Shown here piece by piece: positions 41,935-53,035 of a stretch of 64,000 nt of DNA. Where the stretch lies: contig CM061253.1 of assembly GCA_022605425.2 (NCBI GenBank), positions 384,501 to 448,500 on the forward strand, given 5' to 3'. Both the position numbers and the translations under genes were made by a program. Below the pieces are notes generated by a model. That model was not told where the DNA came from, made no database searches, and was given only the letters and a program-made list of their open reading frames with translations. Origin of the DNA: Hamiltosporidium tvaerminnensis. Taxonomy: Eukaryota; Microsporidia; Dubosqiidae. Each line of letters begins with the position of its first letter. The first letter of the stretch is position 1.

Positions 41935-42600
41935 AGCGACTCGATGTGAGAAAATCCTATGTTTTGTCTATCCAGGTGGCATAATGAAATGGTAAGATGT
42001 CAGCATTATATTATTGTAAATAGCATTAAGTGCATTTCTACAAAACGAATATGGAGTCACACAGTTTAAGGAACTCTTGATAAAGAATTTGGAGAATTTA
42101 GAGTCGAGAGCGGCATTGAACACAAATCGAACTTCGAAATAATCTTCTCGATATTTCGTTCTGGACAAGATTCACAATACAATAACCTTCATTGAAGTAG
42201 GAACCACGACCTAAGATTCATTTAATGTAGTTGAATAAAAAAACTTAGAAAGTATGGTCGATTATTCAATGAGTCGGGTCTTACTTATAAGATTGGTGTC
42301 GAGATAAACCCTTAAAGAATAACACTGAAATGTATTTTGACAAAGTACCACACAATATACCTTAAAATAATTCAAATAAACAGGAATATAGAGGCATACA
42401 TTCAGTCGATAGTATCCAATATGACAGTAAAACTATTTCCTTTGATCGGCCAAAAAGACTTTAGTCTGGACCAAATGCTGAGAGAGTTAAAAGAAAATTT
42501 CAGTAAGTGTTATTATCAATGTAGAGATTCAAAACAACCAACTCTTCTTTAAAGCAATTAAAACGAAGAAAATAGTGTTAAAAAATTAAAGGCGAAAAAT
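41935..42600 (+). mobile_element. Decayed retrotransposon C-terminal relic
   Basis: Degenerate plus-strand match to the knuckle-to-end part of the element. GCGACTCGATGTGAGAAAAT corresponds to LATRCEK, GGTGGCATAATGAAATGGTA to RRHNEVV, and ACATTCAGTCGATAGTATCC to YIQSIV. Many substitutions and frame breaks are present. It is the first part of the segment duplicated at 61.56-63.86 kb. Confidence 0.8.
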
Positions 42601-43965
42601 ATTTTCTTCTGTAATATTTTAGATGGCATAACTACTCAAGGGACCCGCCAATAGATAAATGAAGTGTTTTATGCGGTGGAGGTGGTTACATTGTTTAAAT
42701 GGTGGAATAAATTTTTTAAAAGATAAAAAATTTGATAACCCAGAGCTTAATTAAAAAATGAAATATTTATAATTCATGTCAGGGTCAAGGTTTGATTTCA
42801 AGTAAAAGTGCAATTGACATCTAAGTTATCTAAAAGCGTTCATAAGCTTATAGATAGTCTGAAGGTAAAAATTATTTTATTTATTGTTTCAAATAAAAAA
42901 CCACTTAAACAAAATGACATTAATCTTGGCCAAAATAGAAAAAGAAACTAACAAAAACAAGGCTTTATATAGAAATCTAAAAGAAAACTCGTACTTTTAA
43001 TATAGTTTGAAATAAGATGTGCGTTGATACGAAGAGATTCTTTTATATGTCTTAAATATAAACATAAAAAGACAATTAGAATCTTATAAATGGCATAAAA
43101 AAAACTATGTATAAAAAAAGAGAAAACCCTTGAACCATCCTGATGGCATAAGTCGAAACGCGAGAAACACAGGCGATTTCGAAAATAAATCGGTAGAGTA
43201 CGAATGAAAAAATGTGTTTCTGATATTAATCAATAAAATATATTTCATTAGTCAAGCAACTAAAACTCATTACTTTTAAGTAGATAAATGACTATTAAAA
43301 AACCATATAATCTAATAAATATCTAGGTATTCTTCTGAAGAATTTTAACGAAAATAGTAGAGAAATAGAAAAGATTATATACAGGATATAAGGCATACAT
43401 ATACTTCCTAGGCAATTGGAAATCGATCATCATAATTCTATAATCGGAACTATGAAACATATGAAATCCTTCTTAGATATAGAAATGCTTGTGAGACCTA
43501 GCAATTTGCCAAATTAATGATGCGATGATAGTAATTTGGTGATGTCAGTTTAAAGAAAATATACTACACAGTAAAAAATGTGAAAGATACTGAGAATATG
43601 CGGCAATATCGTTTTCAAAAGTTGCTATTAGAATTCAAATTTGTAAATAAAGTCACAAGAACCAGGACCAAGCGTAGTAATGTTGGGGAAAAAGAGAAAT
43701 TTAAATATTCAAATACTGTGCGTGTAAATTCGAAGGTTGAAGATGATATTTCATATGAAAAGTAGATTGCTGAATGAAATGAAAAAGTAGAATCGGTATA
43801 GATGAATATTAAAAGGTTTCTTGATAGCAAAAGGTAATAGTTTACATAAAACCAGGTTCTAGTTTTTAAGTCGCCTCGAAGTCATAGAGTAAGTTGCTAT
43901 TTCAGTAACACCGTAACTTTCAAAAATTATTAAATTAAGAATAAATTATACTTTTTGATAATATA
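42601..43965. other. Degenerate sequence within duplicated block
   Basis: No intact gene is seen. A YLGILLKNF-type reading near 43,320, with YLGIPKRII at the matching place in copy B (about 62,900), recalls the YLG motif after the active site of non-LTR reverse transcriptases, so part may be an ancient second retroelement. A 61-codon frame at 43,580-43,765 shares the FKFVN pattern with copy B but is not intact there. Confidence 0.4.
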
Positions 43966-43969
43966 AAAG

Positions 43970-44263
43970 AGAAAAGGGATATATTTTAATTAGATCTGAT
44001 GAAATGGTTCAAATTCTGGGGTTTCGGAGCTGGTTTTTTTTAGCCAATTTTTCTATATCAGATATAATGTTCGGAACACCTATTTCTATTTTTTTTTGTT
44101 TAACAGCGAACCCATGTGGCTATTCTCCAAGCCATTGTTATTACAATAAAATTTAAACATATTTTCTCTTCCGTTTAGGTATACCATCAAATTTAAGAAG
44201 AGAATATACGTCCATTGAAACAGCAAAACCTATAAAATACAACCAGGTAAGAATATAATACAT
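43970..44263 (-). pseudogene. Broken paralogue of small leader-peptide protein at 63.5 kb
   Basis: The ATG at 44,263 opens a hydrophobic leader (LYFIGFAVSMDVYSLLKF). After a frameshift the next segment reads NNNGLENSHMGSLLNK, against NNNDSENNLNSSRLNK in the 63.5-kb gene. After another shift it reads EIGVPNIISDIEKLAKKN, then a TGA, then TISSDLIKIYPFSLLYY. Two frameshifts and one internal stop make it a pseudogene. Residue-level conservation across the breaks shows the ancestor was coding. Confidence 0.75.
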
Positions 44264-44290
44264 ATCTACTAAAATTTAAAATATATATAT

Positions 44291-47200
44291 ACTTTTAAAT
44301 TTAATTAAATTAAAAAATATTTTTTGATGATTCAAATTTTTTTTGCAACATTAAACATAATTAAGTCTTTATTTTTAGTCAATAAATGATTTAGAACGAA
44401 TTGAAAAATATGCTCCATGTAATCTTTAATATATAAATCTTAAATTAAAATTTATTTTTATATTCCCTTCAAAAACCAATTTTGGGATTTATATTTTTGC
44501 AAATGAACTATAACGTAGTTTGGTATAATTATACCAATTAAAACCATATAAATTTTTATTGTGGCATAATAAATGTAAATGTAGAACCGAAATTTTTTAG
44601 TAAAAAATAGAATAATTGGGCTGATTTCCAATAAATCCTTAAATTCTTCTAAAGTTTTTACATACTGCTCTCAACTATAATAAATTGATTACTTAATATT
44701 TTATTTAGGGATTATTTTCTATAATTTATAGTTAATTAAAAATATATTAATTTTGTTTTACTCAAATTAAATAAGTTAATTTGAACGAATGGATAGTCGA
44801 AAGACATAAATTAAAAAATTCCGATACTAACTTAAAAGAGAATATACAAATTTAAGTTTGCTGTATTTTTTTAAAAATTAAGTAATTTAAGATATACAAG
44901 AAATAATTTAATTGTAATTTTTCGATAACATAGCAAGATAAAATATTTTTAATTATAAATTGTTTATATTAAGATTTTAATGAAAAAAACTATTTTTGCT
45001 ATAAAAAAATCTTACATTGTTACATAAGTGAAAATTTGATTAAGATCAGCGTAATAATTTAAATAATATTTAAGTTAATATTACACCGGTAAAATTTAGA
45101 TTGGTTATCCAAAAATATAGGACAAAAACTCATTAAGACGGGTATGCTTTTGAATTTTAGACCAATCCAAAATCAAGATTTATCTGTGCTATTGCTGTTA
45201 AACCTTTGTCTCTACTTAAATACTTGGTGGCATAATTCATACCAGCAGAACAGCATGATTTCTATAGTATATTTGCTTTCCCAAAATAACCCAAATAGTA
45301 ATGGTTCTGAATTTTCAAAAAAATATATATCTCTTCAAACTAGCTTTTATAAAAAAACGAAATTTCCCAAGAGAAATATTAGAAAATTATAGACAGTATC
45401 TTTGAATTCTACATAATCGGAAAACGTACAGTAAAAGAAAAATATAAGACCAATGGAATAAAACAAGTCAAAAAAAAAGTTAGCAAGTTTTAATTTCAAC
45501 ATAAACTTGATATTTATGATTTAAAAGAAATAATCCATGTTAATTAAGAATATTTAAAGAAAATGCTATAAGTAGTATTTGTAAGAATCACATATTTATA
45601 AGCAGGTTAAAAATTTAGGGGTATATAAGGTAAATAGCCCTGAAAAGAAAATAGTCTATATCTAAAAATCTATGAAACATCTATTATACATAAAGTGAGA
45701 TTACGTTTAGAAATACTTGAATGGTAAGAACTGCACTTTCTTGAAAGGAAATATTGGTTAGTAAATTTCAATGCTGGAAACGTGAGAATGGTTTCGAAAA
45801 GTGTGTATGAAAAACAAAATTCATGACCTAAAGTAAAAAAACATACAAATTATAACTGCAAAGCAGGATTCTAACTAAATGATTGGTACGTATAACATTA
45901 AATCTAAATTTTAAAGTAACAGTCTAACACCCTGCTATACAAATATATACAAAAAAGATTACGAAAGCTCTTTTTTATTTCAAATTTGTAAATTTTTTTT
46001 AATAATAAAAATTAGTACGTTAACTTGAGGGTATATTTGTAACTTTTTGAAAAAGGTTTAGAAAATCTATACGCAAGATGATATTGAGAACTTTTTTCCA
46101 AAAGTAAAAGTACATTTTTTATGTTGAATTGGCATTTCGTTGTACAATAATTGAGATCTGTAGTGCAAAGTCTTCAAAACCTAAACAACGAATGAATTTC
46201 TATCATAAGCCTGTCTTTTATATCACCTCTTTCTAATTCTTTTATTGCAACACGATTTACACTTGAACATGAGTTTGCCAAGTTTTAACATTCTAAAACA
46301 TTTTTTTGCTAGTTTGGTTGTTAGCCAAACGCAAGACTTCCATGTTTGAAAGATAACTATCATGTCAGTAAGTAATTTATTCACCATAAAAAAGTTAATT
46401 GCGATATACTCATTACTTGCCCATTTCCTATTAAGCCTTGTACATATTTAGACATGATTCTGATCTTTTATAGAGACTCATTATAAAATTCTTTATAAAT
46501 AATATATTTTATTGTAAGGTAATTATTCCCAAAAAATATAGCGTTTAGTTTTTGACTTATATCATTTTCTTTTGGCTAGAATTTATATTAATAAGTATAA
46601 TTTCAAAAAAATAGCAAATTCCAAACAAAGATACATCGATATTTTTTAAATAATAGTTGGAGTTCTTGAAACATGTGTTCAGTATTCAAGATGATGTTTT
46701 TTTTTTCAAAGAGATGTTCCACGGTTCAAATTAATGATTGTGAAAGTAGAACCAACCCTCAGTTTCGCGTCATCGATTTGGTATATTTTAACGCTAATAT
46801 TTTACATATATATCTCTGATTATTTATGTTGCAAAATCTCTTTATAGTAAAAAAAATGTATAAGAGACCAAACCATTGAAATAAAATATCGAGTAAATAA
46901 GCCATATCCAATGTTTCCGATTTTTCCCAAATTTTTTGTTTATTGAAACTGTTAAAGCTATAACTATAATATTAATAGTACAGAATGAACTTATTCTGTT
47001 GATTATTTTTATTTAGTTTTTTGTTTTTTTAGCTTTTCACAAAATTTATTTATATGGGCTTAATTCTAATTCAATAGAATAATAGCAACCACTAATAGAT
47101 ATAGAAAACAAGAGGATGAACTTCTTCGTTTGCTTATACATATTTATAGGATAATTATCACGCTTACGGTTTTGAAATAAAACAAAATATAATAATTCGA

Positions 47201-48129
47201 AAAAATAACGATAATAACGAGAATCGAAACATATTTGACAAATTACAAATAAATCCAATATTGGATTAATCTTTAATGCTAGCAATAAAGATGAATTTCG
47301 TATTTTAATCATTTGAATTTAAAATGATATACCACAGCATTTCACTAAATCAATAAAGCGGAATAAATTTTATGGACAAGTAAATTTGACCTTCATTGTA
47401 ACACATGTATAAAAGCTTGAATTTACTTAGTTACTAGGCAAATATATGTTTGAGCTTATATTAAACTTAATATACTAATTCAGAACAATATATTACACCC
47501 ATATCGATTCAAATATTTGGTTTTATACCGATTTGTGTTTATTAAAAATGCAATTTTGTATAAAAAGTGTCAAAATATCTATCGTAGAGAACGCTAGCAT
47601 TCTTCATAAAATGTTCTTAAAACAAACACATCTAAAATAAAATTTCTATGAAAGCCAGAAACTTAATTTTAGTCTGTTTTGTAGGTTTTTAAACAAGAAT
47701 TTTTACGTAAAACAAACAAATTTTTATAGAAATATCGAAAACCATTATTTCATGCAAACACTAAGCCCATTATGAATTTTAAAATTATATGTAAAGAAAT
47801 GTATTAGATTGATATAATCGACGAGTCTTTATGACTATAATATCTATTAAAATCAAACAATTGTAGTGCCTCCTCTATATCTTACAATAAATCCATAGAA
47901 GCCGTTTAGAGAATTAAATTCGAACATTATGCTTAATAATTTTTGATAAGGAAACCTATAAAAAGTATCAGATATATAAAAATTATTTTTTTTATAGTGA
48001 TATACCCAGAATTTTTGATTCCTAGGAATAAATTAAGCTCGATAGGATAAAAAAAACAATATCCTGGATTTCTTCTGATTTATAAAAATGATAATACCAG
48101 ATTCTTGACAAGATTTTAAATGAAAGTCA
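44291..48129. other. AT-rich region without recognisable genes
   Basis: About 3.8 kb. Frames of up to 88 codons (for example 47,046-47,312 minus) show no recognisable family, and no repeat structure was noticed. Confidence 0.55.
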
Positions 48130-48440
48130 TGTTTGTATTCATTCATTCATCTTTGGCACTAAAGTCTTCATAAGCCTAGGCCTCCGTCATTAATACCGCC
48201 CGTGTTATCTCTCCAGTAGGTTTGTTTACATTTTTAAGTATCGTAACTGGGTGGGTTTAAATTGTGAGTTATTGTTAGCCCTAGGCCATAGTCCAACCTG
48301 AGGGACCAGTCCTTTTTAATTGCCTCTTTCAAAGCAGAGAATACACCAAGCCAATTCTGCCCCCGGCATGCTGGGGAACATGATTATATAGATGTTTTAG
48401 ATGGTTCACTGTACATATCTCAGAAATATATATTTCAAAA
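48130..48440. repeat. Isolated G+C-richer block, nature unknown
   Basis: The stretch contains AAGCCTAGGCCTCCGTCATT, TTAGCCCTAGGCCATAGTCC, AACCTGAGGGACCAGTCC and CTGCCCCCGGCATGCTGGGG. Its composition differs sharply from its flanks. There is no long ORF and no second copy in the window. It lies 0.4 kb upstream of a retrotransposon. Candidates are a SINE-like element, a transposon end or transferred DNA. I cannot decide between them. Confidence 0.4.
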
Positions 48441-48856
48441 TAATCTTAAGTGCATGTCCAGCTCCGAAGAAAATGTGTAAATAATATTAAATTGATTTTA
48501 GTTTTTATAAATTTGAATTTAACAACTATCATAATTTTTATTTATATATTTTTTCTTGTATAAAATCTAACTAGAATCTTAGATGCTGATCTGATTCAGT
48601 TATTTGTTGCATTTTATTAAAAATTGCACAATTTTAAACCAAACATATGCAAATATATATTTAAATGTTAATATAAATTTCTTGATGTCTTTATAATTCC
48701 ATACTATTTTCCTTCTTAATACTTAAAGGATTCTTGATTAATATAAAGAATATTTACTCAAATAGACTTGCATTTTCAATTAAATATGTTTTGTTATTTA
48801 TTTTATTTTTTTTAACAATTCTTTTAATTAAATAATATATATTTTAAAGTGGTTAC
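48441..48856. other. AT-rich spacer
   Basis: Plain AT-rich DNA between the G+C-richer block and the retrotransposon start. No promoter-like sequence shared with the other long copy is seen. Confidence 0.5.
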
Positions 48857-51800
48857 ATGGGTAGAAAGAAAAATGCTAGCAGCGAAATATCGAAAAATAC
48901 CAAAATAAAGGCTGCAAACGACGCTGATGAGGTGAAGAAGAGTGATAGTGAGGTACAAAAATGTAAGCTGCACCCACCGGCGATTTCCCTACCTTCCTCC
49001 TCCTACACAACAATAACACCTCCACCAAGCCAAACATGCAGTAAAATGCAAAATAGTGGGCTTGACACCTTACCTTCGCCTAATACACCAGTTCCCTTTT
49101 CGGTTGAAGTCTCTGCGTGCGAGCCATCGTACGACATGACAAGCCCCTGTGCTCTAGCTAGTCCGGAAGGTAACAGGCTAATGGCATTGCGGTCGATATT
49201 CGATTCCGTAACAGCCCACCTGAAGGAATGGCCTCGAATTGTTTTTTTTGCAGTACAGACAAGGTTTGAAAGAATGCCAAGAAATGGCTGGACAGAGCTT
49301 CACAGGTACTATAATGAGAAATTCGGCTGCACTGAAACTCTCGAAGTGTTAAAAAAATTGGCACAAAGTGAGATGGGAAAGGAAGTAAAATCAGAAGAGA
49401 ATGGAGAGCGACGTAGAATCGCCACTTGTCTCGCTGATACATGCACCTTGACCGACACCACAGAGTACATAAACCTGAGAGATAAATTCTTGAGTAAAAT
49501 CAAAGAAATCTCGATGAAGGAAATTGGAAAAGTGAGGGTCTGAACTCGAAAGCTTCCAAGTGAATTGGTTGACAGTAAAGTTTTGGACCTTATTAATCGA
49601 ATTATCGGTGAGTATGCTGATTCTTATGTGCCGATGACGATAACTGCAGTGGCACAAATAATCAAGGCAGCCCAGGTATTCTATGACGAGGCTACACGTA
49701 AAGAAAAGCCTAGATCCGCTTGGAAGGAAAACATAGAAAGTGAAATTTCTAAGTTAGTACTTTCCAAAGATCTTCTCGAGAAGGCTCGTAAGCAGAAAAT
49801 GCTCTCCACTTCGGAAACGAAGAGCCTTAAGAAAATCATGCGAGAGTTTAATTTAAACTTGAGCAGCGTAACTGATCTTTCTGAGGCTTTAGTTAAGAAG
49901 AATGAGTCTTTGAATGTTTACGAGAAAAAAATTACGATGCATGAAAGTAGGAAGCAATTCCGAAAAGAGAATCGTATGTTTGAGCTTTTCCGAGGTCGAT
50001 TTTATCGTGGGTTATCTGAGCGTGTAGAATCCGAGCATGTGGTTAGCCGTGATGAAATTGTGAGTTTTTGGTCTACAATGTGGAACAAAAAAAATGACAC
50101 GTTCACGATGATTATTTGATTCCATTTGTATCAGATAATCATCCGACCACGTTTCCTTCCCTTGATGAATTTGTAAATATCATTTATTGGCTTCCGAATT
50201 GGAAAGCTGCTGGAATTGATGGTATTTACAATTTTTTCATCAAGAAACTTACAAATCTTCACAAATATACTTATGATATTGTAAAAGTTATATGTTTAGA
50301 AGGAACAACTCAAGCTGATTGGTTTTACTGCAGGCTTACGTATTTGATACCGAAAGGAATTACACGAAGAGGCTCTGACTACAGGCCAATCACTTGTATG
50401 TCCAACCTCTACAAGTTAACGACAAAGTGTGTAACAAAGGTCGTTCAACTTGAAGTGGAAAGGCGAGGGTTGCTTGCAGAGAACCAATTAGGGGCGGTAA
50501 GAGGTGTGCAGGGAGCGAAAGAGCAGGCTCTACTGAATATTGCGTTAAATAAAGAGTATGGAAATAATCTTAAGGCAACATGGATTGATGTTAAAAAGCT
50601 TATGATTCAATAGATCATGCTTATTTAACTCAATGCATAGGAAACCTTAATTTACCTGATTGGACCCTGAAATTTATTAAGGTAATTATATCAAAATGGA
50701 AAATTGATATATCAGTAGGGCCTGAAAAAATCATGAGCAAGAAGATTGATAGAGGGATTCTACAAGGAGATAGTTTGTCACCTTTGTTATTTGTGTTGTG
50801 TATGGATCCATTAAGCCGAAAGCTTAATGAAAAATACACAAAAGTGACAGTACAAACTGATGCAGAATCCCATTCTACTAATCATCTCTTGTTTATTGAT
50901 GATCTTAAGCTCCTTGCAAAAGACAGCTCCACATTGAGAGCTATGACAGGCGAGGCAAAGGAATTTTTAGAGGTGATTGGCTTAGAGATTAACAAAGAGA
51001 AGTCAGCCACAAATGATACGTGTTGTGAAGATACTGCTACTCTTCTAGAAGGTGTTGGTGTTTACAAATATTTAGGAATAATAGAAGATAGCAGAGGAAC
51101 CCCAACACGTAGCTCATTTCAAGAAGTACAGAGCAAACTTATATCAAGAGTTGAAAGACTTTGTCACACTAGATTAAACGCAAAAAAATTATTTTCTGCA
51201 ATCAATCAACATGCGATATGGTTAATCAACTATCACATAGGAGTACTTCGACTTGAACCGGCTGACTTCTCTAATTTAGATGATGCAGTGCGTGCGGTGT
51301 TGGTGAAGAATACAATACATCTCCGCCCAGGATGTAAAGAGCGTTTGTATCTTCCTAGAGCAGAACTTGGAAGAGGTCTACATAGTGTTGAGTTGCGAAG
51401 CGAACATATGCTTCTGCAACTCTTGGATTGTCTGGAAAAAAGTAAAGAAATATCAACTAGACGAGCAGCAATCCTAAGGTGGAGAATTATAATAAAACTC
51501 ATCTTGCACTAATAAAAGGCTTCTTAAAAGTAAAGTACAGGTTGGTAGAAGAAGTCACTAAGAAAAGTTTAGAAGAAGCTCAACTTGCAAAACTATAAAA
51601 CGAAATAGAAAAATGAAAACTTAAAACAAAGTTATATAATGCAAGAAAAAATGAGCTTGTGTGTGTTAGTGACTCCTCAAGAATGTACAAGAGAGGGAAT
51701 ATTAGGCCGCGAAATGAAGCTGTGTTCTGCTATATCCAGGATAGAAATGTATTCTGGGGAGCAGATGGTGTGTGTCAACATTGCGGGAAGTCTGGTAAGA

Positions 51801-52660
51801 CTGTAGATCATCTAGCAACTAGATGTGAAAAAATGCTAGGCCATGATTACACTAGACGGCATAATGAAGTGGTTAGATGCCTACATCTTCTTTTTCTAAA
51901 TAGATATAAGTTTAAGTCTTCAAAACGAATAAGGAGTCACTCAGTTCAAGAAATTCTTGATAATGAGTATGCAGAGATAAGAGTGGACACCAGAATTAAA
52001 ACTTATGTTAAAATTCGGAATAACAGACCGGACATATTTATTTAGATAAGAAGAAGAATAAGATAACACTCATTGAAGTAGGAATCACTTCCCAGGATTC
52101 ACTTCAAATAGTTGACCCTGAAAAACTTAGGAAATAAGCACTGTTCGTCACTTTGTTAGGTCTTATTTATAAGTGTAGTGTTGAGATAATCCCTTATGTG
52201 ATGACCTGGGACGGTATTGTGACAAAATACCATAAATCTCATCTTAAACGAGTAGAAATATCCATGAATGTAGAGGAGGCATACATTCAGTCTATAGTAC
52301 TTAAGAAAAAAGTCGAAACAATTTCCTTTGATCGACTAAGAGGACTTGAGTCAGGACTAAATGCCGAAGAGAGCTGGGAGAGAGCGTCAATGGGTGTTAT
52401 TATGAGAGCAGAGATGCATGAGGAACCAACACCCCCTTTAAAAGAAGAGAAGAGAGAGGAAGATGATGCAAAAAATTTTAAACCAAAAAATACAGCACCC
52501 TTTATTTCACAAGGAGGAACCACTTTCGAGGAACCGACCAATAACATAAATAAAGATTCGGATTTAAAAGAAGAGACAATATTGGTTAAAGAGGTAGAAG
52601 AAAACATATAAAAATGTTAAAATATTTTAACCCAGAATTTTATTACATAATTTATAACAT
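48857..52660 (+). mobile_element. Non-LTR retrotransposon (RLE type), near full length, inactive
   Basis: This is the best copy for reading the family. From the ATG at 48,857 to the stop at 52,609-52,611 it is collinear with 28,493-32,253. The reverse transcriptase shows GIDGIYNFFIKKL, PKGITRRGSDYRPI, RGILQGDSLSPLLF and LLFIDDLKLLAKD. The knuckle is complete (CQHCGKSGKTVDHLATRCEK). The endonuclease reads RPDIFI and then KKKNKITLIEVGI. Breaks are a CGA-to-TGA stop at 49,541 and frameshifts near 50,095, 50,592 (one A lost in the VKKAYDSIDH codons), 51,475 and 52,040 (one C lost inside the endonuclease). Different lesions from the other copy mean the shared ancestor was intact. The tail is AAAATATTTTAACCCAGAAT with no poly(A). 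Confidence 0.92.
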
Positions 52661-53035
52661 AAGAGTATATACAGCCTCTTCAAAATATCTTAAAATATTC
52701 GATCGAAAAATATAAAGACAAATATCGATATAACATTAATTTTATTCTAAAATTAGAAACGAGAGACTAAGAATAGTAACTTTAAATGGAATTGTTTTCA
52801 ATATTTTGTCTAATAAAATGTCAGAAAAGCATCGAAATTTAAACAGTTTAAATTTTTCTTTATATTTTAATCTATAATGAAAATTAAATTTCATTATGAT
52901 TAATAAGTATTTGTTCGATTTCAATTGACGTAAAATTTTCAGAAAAAAAAGGGTATTTAAGCGAAAAATAGATACCGATTTTTTATTGTTCAAATTTAAA
53001 ATATACTAGAAATATTTAAAGCATAAGAAATTATT
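52661..53035. other. AT-rich spacer, nothing recognised
   Basis: No feature is seen between the retrotransposon end and the LRR pseudogene. Confidence 0.5.

Larger units (their letters stand above)
41935..44290. repeat. Old segmental duplication, copy A
   Basis: Collinear with 61,560-63,860. Markers in both copies at matching distances are GGCATAA.G.AATGGT (41,979 and 61,574), TTGATACGAAGAGATTCTT (43,026 and 62,603, one mismatch), the stretch around TATCTAGGTAT (43,320 and 62,902) and ATATACGTCCAT.GAAA (44,205 and 63,779). About 2.24 kb separates first and last marker here and 2.21 kb in copy B. It holds the retrotransposon relic and a small leader-peptide gene. Confidence 0.75.
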
